Of a stretch of DNA of 5,951 nucleotides, positions 1-5,635 are shown piece after piece (the first letter of the stretch is position 1; the number at the start of each line of letters is the position of its first letter). A program made the translations under genes and the position numbers. Origin of the DNA: an uncultured Lachnospiraceae bacterium (GTDB taxonomy: Bacteria > Bacillota > Clostridia > Lachnospirales > Lachnospiraceae); assembly GCA_937915975.1 (NCBI GenBank), contig CALGGL010000314.1:1-5951 (forward strand). The letters run 5' to 3'. Below the pieces are notes generated by a model that was not told where the DNA came from, ran no database searches, and was given only the letters and a program-made list of their open reading frames with translations.

Positions 1-1
1 C

Positions 2-1681
2 CAGATGGTGCATGGTCTTTTATTTCATATCTTCTGTGAGACGGTTGATATGGAACGTATAAAGACGGTCTGCGATTATCTTGAAAAGTATTTTCCAGAT
101 GCGGATTATATAGGATGTACTACAAGTGGCAATATCGTATCCGGTGATAAGGGCAAGGCTGATATATGCGTGTCCTGTACGATGTTTGAATATCCTGACA
201 CTAAGATTAAGGTGCTTCAGCTTCCACTTGAGGAGCACTCGCTTGAACCGGGTCGCCGGCTCAAGGATTACATAGAAGAAAATCCATGGGTTAAATCTGT
301 TGAGCTTCTTTCTACCATCAATGGAATCTCCATGACCAAGTTTTGTGAATCCTTTACAGAATGTAGAAAAGATGTGCGCATCTTTGGCGGTGGCGCATAT
401 AGTCCTGATTTGAGTGACAATAACAGCTTTGTTTTTTCAAAAGGTCATGATTTTATGAATCATGGTGTGGTTATGCTTATGACAGGTGGAGATGATTTTC
501 ATCTGGTTACGATGCATATAACGGGTTGGAAACCTTTAGGTCGTGAATTTACTGTAACAAAAGCAAAGGATTCGAGACTGTATGAATTGGACGGACAGCC
601 TGCTTATGAGGTTTATTATAAATATCTTCATATTAACAATGATGAGAATTTCTTTGAAAATTCGTTGGAGTTCCCTATATTTTATAAATACCATGATATC
701 GATATACTACGCGCGCCTTCATCAAGCTATGAAGATGGTTCGCTCAATATGACTTCTATCATAGAGGAAAATGTAAGTGCCAAGCTTGCTTACGGTGATC
801 CGGATGTTATACTGGATAGCGTAAAAGAAGAGAGTCGTGCGGTTGCCAAATTTCAGCCGGATGTTATAGATGTATTTTCCTGTGCTGCCAGACTTATGTA
901 CTGGGGCGCAGATGATGTCGGCAGAGAAACCATGCCTTTTGAGGCTATAGCGCCGACGGTCGGATTTTTTACCTCGGGAGAGTTTTTAAGAACTGATGAG
1001 TATGTTAATCAGCACAATGTTACGCTGGTTGTGGCTGCGATGCGTGAGGGTGATGCTGACGAGGATAGGGATGTATATCATGTACTTTCCGAGGAGGAAA
1101 AGAGCGGTAAGATCAATATGATTAAGCGACTTACCACATTTATCAATGCAGCAACCGCCGAGATGGAGGAAGCTAACAGAAAGCTCGAGATAGCAGCAAT
1201 CTCAGATGCTATGACCAAGCTTTATAACCGTGGTGAGATACAGCGAAGAATCAGTGCTTGCGTAAGAGAAAATGCCAATAATGATGAGAAGATGAGTCTT
1301 ATTATGATGGACTTAGATGACTTCAAAAAGGTAAATGACACTTATGGACATAAGGAGGGAGATAATGTCCTTATCGGACTTGCAAATGTCCTTAGGGATA
1401 CCTTAAAGGAATGCGAGACAGAAGGTGATATCGGACGCTGGGGCGGAGAGGAATTCATGATTCTTTTACCGCAGATAGCAGTTGATAAAGCAAGTGAAAT
1501 CGCAAATGCTCTATTAAAGAACTTCTCAGATAAAGAATTTCCACTTGCAGGCCATCAGACCATGAGCCTCGGTGTTACCGAGTATATAAACGGCGAAAAG
1601 TCAGACTCACTTACCATGAGAGTTGACGCTGCCCTTTATGATGCAAAGGCTAACGGAAAGAACCGGGTGGTTGTGAGGTAG
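2..1681 (+). CDS. FIST-domain diguanylate cyclase (GGDEF), 5' end probably outside the window
   Basis: Predicted cytoplasmic sensor enzyme that makes cyclic di-GMP from two GTP. The frame is open to the left edge; the first ATG is at base 5, but the protein there already begins inside a FIST_N-like fold (LLFHIFCE, then IGCTTSGNI), so the real start is probably upstream. Residues below count from that ATG. FIST_N covers roughly 1-195 and FIST_C roughly 200-355, ending near the typical VGFFTSGEF (319-327). A helical linker (about 372-400) leads to a GGDEF domain from DAMTKLYNR (401-409). The metal and substrate region MMDLDDFKKVNDTYGH lies near 434-449, and the active-site loop is GGEEF (480-484), a catalytically competent variant. 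The inhibitory I-site RxxD expected just before the loop is replaced by ETEG, so product inhibition is probably absent. FIST domains are thought to bind small ligands such as amino acids; the ligand here is unknown. No membrane segment is visible. A strong terminator follows 48 bases after the stop. Confidence 0.93.
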   Translation, partial: QMVHGLLFHIFCETVDMERIKTVCDYLEKYFPDADYIGCTTSGNIVSGDKGKADICVSCTMFEYPDTKIKVLQLPLEEHSLEPGRRLKDYIEENPWVKSVELLSTINGISMTKFCESFTECRKDVRIFGGGAYSPDLSDNNSFVFSKGHDFMNHGVVMLMTGGDDFHLVTMHITGWKPLGREFTVTKAKDSRLYELDGQPAYEVYYKYLHINNDENFFENSLEFPIFYKYHDIDILRAPSSSYEDGSLNMTSIIEENVSAKLAYGDPDVILDSVKEESRAVAKFQPDVIDVFSCAARLMYWGADDVGRETMPFEAIAPTVGFFTSGEFLRTDEYVNQHNVTLVVAAMREGDADEDRDVYHVLSEEEKSGKINMIKRLTTFINAATAEMEEANRKLEIAAISDAMTKLYNRGEIQRRISACVRENANNDEKMSLIMMDLDDFKKVNDTYGHKEGDNVLIGLANVLRDTLKECETEGDIGRWGGEEFMILLPQIAVDKASEIANALLKNFSDKEFPLAGHQTMSLGVTEYINGEKSDSLTMRVDAALYDAKANGKNRVVVR

Positions 1682-1728
1682 AGATTGGAAAAACGGAAAT
1701 TTGATATGGTTTATAAATGATTTAAAGG

Positions 1729-1775
1729 AAAATCAACAAAATATTCGAAATAATCGAATATTTTGTTGATTTTTT
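1729..1775 (+). terminator. Rho-independent terminator after the FIST-GGDEF gene
   Basis: A perfect 20-bp inverted repeat (1729-1748 with 1754-1773) encloses a 5-base AATAA loop, and the right arm runs into six T residues at 1770-1775. The stem is AT-rich but long. The left arm starts with AAAA, so it could also act weakly on the other strand. It separates the cyclase transcript from the defence cassette. Confidence 0.85.
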
Positions 1776-1794
1776 GCTTGAATATTAATATAAT
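1766..1794 (+). promoter_or_regulatory. Sigma-A-type promoter of the ATPase/TOPRIM cassette
   Basis: TTGATT (1766-1771) and a perfect TATAAT (1789-1794) are separated by 17 bases, giving a predicted transcription start near 1800-1802. The -35 box lies inside the right arm of the preceding terminator stem. An 11-base direct repeat, AAATAATCGAA, occurs at 1748-1758 (spanning the terminator loop) and at 1801-1811 (the predicted start site), and could be an operator. The promoter is well supported by sequence; the operator role is only a guess. Confidence 0.6.
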
Positions 1795-1848
1795 TACACT
1801 AAATAATCGAAAAATACTTCGCAAATATTTGGAAATGGAGTTGATGAT

Positions 1849-3141
1849 ATGCTTATAATGTTTAGAGTGAAGAATTTTTCATCCTTTAGAGATGAAATAA
1901 TATTGGATATGAGAGCGGTTTCATATAAGGATATGACAAGCCATGTTTTGGGTAATGGTAAAAACAAGGCAATCAAAACGTTAGCGATATATGGAAAAAA
2001 TGCGAGTGGAAAGTCAAATCTGATAAGTGCGATTTATTATTTTGAGTGCTTTGTGTATAATCAGTTCTTTGATGCAGGAAATAAAAATGATGAAATTAAT
2101 ATAGGAGACAGGATGATAAATGTGAAACGAAGTACATTTAAGTTGAGTAATCCAAAAAATAATGAATCGGAATTTGAAATATTATTTAAGTCTAATAATC
2201 AAACGATACAGTATGGTTTTATTATACAAGACATCCCTCAAGAGAAAAGATTTGAAATTAAAGAAGAATGGCTTTTTGCTGATGATAAAATGGTTTACGA
2301 GCGAAAAAATGATAGGATTATCATGGGAAAAAGATATGAGAAGGAGTTAAATAAAATTGATAGGCTGGGAATGGACAGGTTGTATATAGGAGCCTTGGAT
2401 TATTTTGCTAAAGGTGAGGTAAAGGGAATAGTTGATAATTTAAAGAATTATTTGAGATACAAATTTAATGTACATTTTGAATTGATACTTGAGGGCAGTG
2501 TCAAAGGTCTTATATCCAAAGTTCAAATTTCAAAAAGAATAGTAGATGACGGGAAATATAAGAAGGTAATTGAGAAGTTTATCAAGGTTGCCGATTTAGG
2601 TATCACCGGACTAAGTGTTGAAGAAAACAATGATGAAAATACTAAAGAAAGATATCCTTATGAGGTAAAAACTATACATGATGTCTATGATAAAAACGGA
2701 AATGTTGTAGGACAGGAAAAGTTTGAACTGTCTATGGAGTCATCCGGCACAAACAGATATATATCATTTATACAATATATACTTAATATAATTGAAGATG
2801 GTGGAGTATTCATAGTAGATGAGCTATCTGCGAGACTACATCCGGCTCTGACAAAATTCATAGTGGATTTGTTCCAGAGTAAATTAAATACGTCGGCACA
2901 GCTGATATTTACCACACATGATTTATCATTGATGAACAGAAAGCAATTCAGAAGAGATGAGATAGCATTTGTAGAAAAGGACAAAATGGGAGCATCAAAT
3001 TTATATACATTAGCAGATATAAAAGCAAGATCGGACGCAAGCTTCGCAAAGGATTATATGGCAGGAAAGTATGGTGCAATACCCGTTTTTACGGAAAATG
3101 CTTATGAGGAAATGGCGGGTGAGTGGTTATGGCGAGATTAG
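1849..3141 (+). CDS. AAA/ABC-type ATPase, RloA/AbiLi-like component of a two-gene defence system
   Basis: A 430-residue SMC/ABC-like ATPase, predicted to be cytoplasmic and to form the sensor or scaffold of an anti-phage complex with the next gene product. It starts FRVKNFSSFRDEIILDM, the usual opening of AAA_15/AAA_21 proteins. Walker A is GKNASGKS (49-56); an ABC-signature-like SSGT is at 298-301; Walker B VFIVDE is at 320-325 with the catalytic E325; a D-loop-like SARLHP is at 327-332; the switch histidine is H357 in FTTHD. The C-terminus has the conserved RRDEIAFVEKD (368-378) and YMAGKYGAIP (403-412) of this ATPase subfamily, so the protein looks complete and active. The start at 1849 has GGAG 8 bases upstream (1837-1840); ATG 1858 is a weaker alternative. 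The gene has its own promoter and overlaps the TOPRIM gene. It is much poorer in GC than the neighbouring cyclase. Defence function is inferred from family and pairing, not shown here. Confidence 0.88.
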   Translation: MLIMFRVKNFSSFRDEIILDMRAVSYKDMTSHVLGNGKNKAIKTLAIYGKNASGKSNLISAIYYFECFVYNQFFDAGNKNDEINIGDRMINVKRSTFKLSNPKNNESEFEILFKSNNQTIQYGFIIQDIPQEKRFEIKEEWLFADDKMVYERKNDRIIMGKRYEKELNKIDRLGMDRLYIGALDYFAKGEVKGIVDNLKNYLRYKFNVHFELILEGSVKGLISKVQISKRIVDDGKYKKVIEKFIKVADLGITGLSVEENNDENTKERYPYEVKTIHDVYDKNGNVVGQEKFELSMESSGTNRYISFIQYILNIIEDGGVFIVDELSARLHPALTKFIVDLFQSKLNTSAQLIFTTHDLSLMNRKQFRRDEIAFVEKDKMGASNLYTLADIKARSDASFAKDYMAGKYGAIPVFTENAYEEMAGEWLWRD

Positions 3142-3827
3142 TGAATGGAGAAAGAAAGATAATAAATCCAAGACCTGAAAATGCAGGAAAACTTTTAATA
3201 TTTTGTGAGGGCGTAACAGAGTTAAATTATTTGGATTACTTCAGAAAATATATAGATAATAATGCACATGAAAAATATTCAGATATAGTAATAAAGACAA
3301 TAAATGCTGAGGGTAATGCTATGAGGGTATATAATTTTGCTGAAGAATATTTGTCGAGTGAAGAAAACGCAAGTAAGTATTTATATTATGAAAAGCATTT
3401 GGTGTTTGATTGTGATGCACCGGATAATATACAAGAAGTTATAGCATTAATGAAAGAATCTGACAATAATTATGTTTTGGATTATTCTAATCTTTTGTTT
3501 GAAACGTGGTTGCTTATGCATTTTCAAATTCTTGAACCGGGTAAAAATGTTGATAAAAGAAGTATTATGAATACGATGAGTGAATACATAGGAGTAGAAG
3601 ATTATGATTCAAAAATAAAAGCTTCAACAGGAACTATAGGGAAAATACTTGGAAGTAATGGAAACGAAAAAATACGTGCAGCTATAGACAATGCAAAAAA
3701 GCTTGAGAAGTATTGGAATGATGAGGGATTTGATATGTATTATAACATTAAGGATATGAATCCTTCGGTTAAGGTATATGGATTGGTTGAACGTTTGTTG
3801 GATGAGGTTGTTTATTTGTGTAAGTGA
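3129..3827 (+). CDS. rloB: RloB/AbiLii-like TOPRIM-family protein, predicted effector of the ATPase pair
   Basis: A 232-residue protein with the pattern of the RloB family (RloB-like, TOPRIM fold), the partner of RloA/AbiLi ATPases. The family is predicted to be a metal-dependent nuclease acting as the toxic arm of abortive infection. The TOPRIM glutamate motif is FCEGVTE (E27, E31); the acidic DxD is VFDCD (D94, D96); the family signature SNxxFExWLLxHF is SNLLFETWLLMHF (120-132); the C-terminal NPS motif is NPSVKVYGLV (211-220). All the family's key residues seem present, so it looks intact. ATG 3129 is preferred because GGTGAG lies just upstream and the protein then begins MARLVNGERK; a GTG at 3123 would add two residues. 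It overlaps the ATPase stop by 13 bases, which implies translational coupling and balanced production. PARIS AriB has a similar role but a different (DUF4435) domain. Whether the target is tRNA, DNA or something else cannot be read from the sequence. Confidence 0.87.
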   Translation: MARLVNGERKIINPRPENAGKLLIFCEGVTELNYLDYFRKYIDNNAHEKYSDIVIKTINAEGNAMRVYNFAEEYLSSEENASKYLYYEKHLVFDCDAPDNIQEVIALMKESDNNYVLDYSNLLFETWLLMHFQILEPGKNVDKRSIMNTMSEYIGVEDYDSKIKASTGTIGKILGSNGNEKIRAAIDNAKKLEKYWNDEGFDMYYNIKDMNPSVKVYGLVERLLDEVVYLCK

Positions 3828-3849
3828 GAGCGTTATATTATATCATAGT

Positions 3850-3913
3850 AAAAACAATGGTTCAAGTAGGGTGTCCGATTTAACGGACTTTAAACTTGAA
3901 CCGTTGTTTTTTT
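3850..3913 (+). terminator. Branched rho-independent terminator closing the defence cassette
   Basis: Arms 3850-3867 and 3894-3911 form an 18-bp stem with one G-U wobble, followed by a T-run (3907-3913). The loop holds a second hairpin, GTCCG (3873-3877) with CGGAC (3884-3888), which is unusual for a simple terminator. It lies 22 bases after the TOPRIM gene's stop and insulates the Cas3 remnant downstream. Confidence 0.82.
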
Positions 3914-3935
3914 AATATACAAGTTGAATTTACTT

Positions 3936-3944
3936 TGCTATAAT
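3936..3944 (+). promoter_or_regulatory. Extended -10 promoter in front of the Cas3 remnant
   Basis: TGcTATAAT (3936-3944) is a perfect extended -10 element. No -35 at the right distance was found: TTGAAT at 3924-3929 is only 9 bases away. The predicted start is near 3951, about 45 bases before the Cas3 ATG. An AGAGTA (3947-3952) / TACTCT (3973-3978) inverted repeat lies in the leader. This is probably the surviving promoter of the former cas operon. Confidence 0.55.
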
Positions 3945-3995
3945 AGAGAGTAGATAAAATTATTTTAAATTATACTCTATAGAATTGGAGAAAAA

Positions 3996-4484
3996 ATGTA
4001 TATAGCACATATAAATGAAAATGGTGAAAAACAAACATGTATAAATCATTGTATTAATACTGCAGAATATGCAATGGCTAAATTGTCAAATGTTGGACTT
4101 AGTAATGTTGCATATCTATCAGGATTATTACATGATGCAGGAAAATTCAGCGAAGAGTTTAATAATTATATTTTAGATTCTTTCAATAAAAAACCTACAA
4201 ATAAGGGTTCAGTAATACATAGTTTTTCCGGATGCTCTTTTATGTTGAATAATTATCATAGTAATGATTTAGATATTAAGGATGTTACTGCTGAAATAAT
4301 AGCATATGCCATAGCAGCACATCATGGATTGTTTGATTGTGTAGATGAAGATGGTAATAATGGTTTTGAACATAGATTACTTAAACAGCCAAATTATGAT
4401 GAAAAATCAATTTCTAATTTTTTTAGGGAGTGTAAAAATAAATATGAGATAGATGAAATTTATTCCTCGTTGGGCATGATTTAA
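3996..4484 (+). CDS. cas3: Truncated Cas3 HD-nuclease domain (remnant of a type I CRISPR-Cas operon)
   Basis: A 162-residue stump matching the N-terminal HD domain of Cas3, the nuclease-helicase that degrades target DNA for Cascade; the opening MYIAHINENGEKQ is typical of type I-C. The HD metal ligands visible are H18 (NHCINTAEYA), H46-D47 (LLHDAGK), H75 (VIHSFSG) and H109-H110 (AAHHGLF). The final HD aspartate, expected about 65 residues further on, is missing, as is the whole superfamily 2 helicase and C-terminal part (a normal Cas3 is 700-800 residues or more). The stop at 4482-4484 is only 31 bases from the stop of the oppositely oriented permease, so the rest of cas3 and all other cas genes are gone rather than frameshifted. 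The start is well supported by GGAG at 3987-3990, 5 bases upstream. There is no internal stop, so the loss may be recent, or the fragment may be kept. It is probably non-functional as an interference nuclease, although a standalone HD protein cannot be excluded. Confidence 0.82.
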   Translation: MYIAHINENGEKQTCINHCINTAEYAMAKLSNVGLSNVAYLSGLLHDAGKFSEEFNNYILDSFNKKPTNKGSVIHSFSGCSFMLNNYHSNDLDIKDVTAEIIAYAIAAHHGLFDCVDEDGNNGFEHRLLKQPNYDEKSISNFFRECKNKYEIDEIYSSLGMI

Positions 4485-4515
4485 GTTTCATTTGCTGGAA
4501 AAAAGCGTAATTTCA

Positions 4516-5463
4516 TCACCCAATCCCTCTAACAAACACCACCACAATCGCAACAAGCATAATCATAGGAAGCACCTTTGTAAGATAGGTGCTTTTCTTT
4601 ATTATGAAGCTAAGAATAATCGTTGACAAAAGAACTGCCACAGCACATAGAAGTATGTTAAGTATAACCGACACATTGTAAGAAGCTATAACAGCGCAAA
4701 CAACACCAACCAGTGTGATCGGAAGTATAGCTGTTAGGATATAAAGTGTCTTAAGCATAAATCTGTCGGAGCTTCGCAGCGCAATGTATATGCTTTCTTC
4801 TGCATCCTTTGCATAGGAGTAGTATCCAAGCAAGCCGGAGAAGATTAGCAGGAGTATGATAAGTTCATATATGTGAAGGTCGATGGTGTAAGTTGTGGTT
4901 TTGTAGTCATAAGAACCATCTGTTGCTGCAGTTACTTTAAAGAGCTCATCACCCTTCATGTATTCATCCATTCGATCCTTTATTTCGTCCTCGTATTCGT
5001 ACAGTCCTGTTCCGGTAGTCAGGATGTCATAGGAGCATACGGTTATAACAGAGCTGAAAAATGTTTCCGAGATAGCAGAGGAAAGTGTAGTTGATGGGAT
5101 TACATATAAGGTTATTTTATTGCTCTCATTTGTTCCCTCGATAAAATCCTTAAAGAAGTTCATAGGAACTACAAATCCGCACTCTGCATATCCGGACTGG
5201 ACATCCGAGATAAGCTTTTCTTCACTGTCTGTGAAGTAGAAGCTGTATAAGGAATTGCCGTCTGATATATCCGTTATAAAGCTGTCTGCATAATCGGAAC
5301 TATCCTCCATATATATGCCGACTCTTATCTCGGCACTTTTTTCGCGCGCAGGAAGAAGCTTATATATGGCAGTTATTGCTATGATTAAAAGAAGCATGCA
5401 TATATATAGCTTTTTTGAAAATATTCTTTTAGAAAGCACAGTAAATCGGTTGTATATTTTCAT
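4516..5463 (-). CDS. ABC-2-type transporter permease, one N-terminal helix plus extracytoplasmic loop
   Basis: A predicted integral inner-membrane subunit of an ABC-2-type exporter. From the preferred start it has 315 residues. TM1 is about 19-37, then a large outward-facing polar loop (38-195), then four hydrophobic segments near 198-216, 238-260, 264-288 and 296-312. That is the ABC2_membrane_3 (NatB/YhgE-like) plan, but with one fewer late helix than the usual six and a short tail (VRGIG). The end is a double TGA. An ATG at 5476-5478 would add five residues but has no RBS; ATG 5461-5463 has AGGA six bases upstream, so I use it. The permease gene before it in the operon ends at 5636, with the palindrome 5481-5632 between them. 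The ATP-binding partner is not in the window. The substrate is unknown; drug, peptide or lantibiotic export would fit. GC content is higher than in the Cas3/RloAB block. Confidence 0.8.
   Translation of the reverse strand: MKIYNRFTVLSKRIFSKKLYICMLLLIIAITAIYKLLPAREKSAEIRVGIYMEDSSDYADSFITDISDGNSLYSFYFTDSEEKLISDVQSGYAECGFVVPMNFFKDFIEGTNESNKITLYVIPSTTLSSAISETFFSSVITVCSYDILTTGTGLYEYEDEIKDRMDEYMKGDELFKVTAATDGSYDYKTTTYTIDLHIYELIILLLIFSGLLGYYSYAKDAEESIYIALRSSDRFMLKTLYILTAILPITLVGVVCAVIASYNVSVILNILLCAVAVLLSTIILSFIIKKSTYLTKVLPMIMLVAIVVVFVRGIG
4568..4600 (+). terminator. Terminator-like hairpin inside the permease coding region, plus-strand sense
   Basis: AAGCACCT (4570-4577) and AGGTGCTT (4587-4594) form an 8-bp perfect stem, extendable to 10 bp with one G-T pair, around a 9-base loop. 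It is followed by TTCTTT (4594-4600). On the plus strand this has rho-independent terminator shape, 83 bases past the Cas3 remnant's stop. On the minus strand no T-run follows, so permease transcription should not be affected. It may limit read-through against the permease operon or may be coincidence. Confidence 0.45.
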
Positions 5464-5480
5464 GACCTTTCCTTTCATAT

Positions 5481-5632
5481 GTTTTGCTGATTCGTCATAT
5501 TAAACAATCTATAAGCAGGTACTTTGAGGACGCCGGTACTTAACGAGGCTTGCCGAGTTTAGTACCGCTGCGTCAGAGAGTAGCGAGAGCGTGCCTGCGA
5601 TAGATTGATTTAATATGATGGATTAGCAAAAT
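5481..5632. repeat. Nested palindromic intergenic repeat, about 150 bp, between the two permease genes
   Basis: The outer arms (5482-5522 and 5591-5631) pair as about 39 bp with a single bulge at 5608 and a small internal loop. The arms differ at four sites, each a G-U wobble if the plus strand is transcribed, but an A-C mismatch on the minus strand. Inside, GACGC (5529-5533) pairs with GCGTC (5570-5574), CGGTACT (5534-5540) with AGTACCG (5561-5567), and a top hairpin has CGAG/CGAG around it, a tandem G-A mismatch. No ORF lies inside. Removing it would leave about 20 bases between the two permease genes, which fits an inserted MITE- or REP-like element. It has no transposase, no clear target-site duplication (only TCAT on both sides, which is weak), and its family is unknown to me. 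It may also act as a structured RNA or attenuator in the operon. Confidence 0.7.
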
Positions 5633-5635
5633 CAT

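Noticed and set aside
20..238. Minus-strand 72-residue ORF under the FIST region
   Set aside because: Opposite to a well-supported FIST-coding frame, no RBS or recognisable motif.
2162..2350. Short plus-strand ORF inside the ATPase gene
   Set aside because: A frame shadow in AT-rich DNA; the ATPase frame carries all conserved motifs through this stretch.
2685..2984. Minus-strand 99-residue ORF
   Set aside because: Lies across the signature and Walker B region of the ATPase; low-complexity Ser/Asn-rich product, no RBS or motif.
3123..3128. GTG start for the TOPRIM gene two codons earlier
   Set aside because: Its nearest GGA is 12 bases away; ATG 3129 has GGTGAG at a better distance and a family-like N-terminus. 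The difference is only two residues.
1849..3827. PARIS (AriA/AriB), Gabija, Septu or retron system
   Set aside because: The second gene has RloB motifs, not DUF4435, UvrD-helicase or HNH motifs, and no reverse transcriptase or msr/msd structure is present.
3828..3995. CRISPR array or leader next to cas3
   Set aside because: No repeat-spacer periodicity; the only repeats are the two arms of the terminator and a short leader palindrome.
4873..5094. Plus-strand ORF opposite the permease
   Set aside because: No RBS or motif; the minus-strand permease has membrane segments and a good RBS, so this is its shadow.
5464..5478. Longer start for the minus-strand permease
   Set aside because: No Shine-Dalgarno upstream, whereas the ATG ending at 5463 has AGGA at six bases; that AGGA lies in the proposed extension.
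5481..5632. tRNA, riboswitch or insertion sequence in the palindrome
   Set aside because: No tRNA arms or CCA, no known riboswitch core I can recognise, and no transposase ORF; kept as an unnamed repeat.
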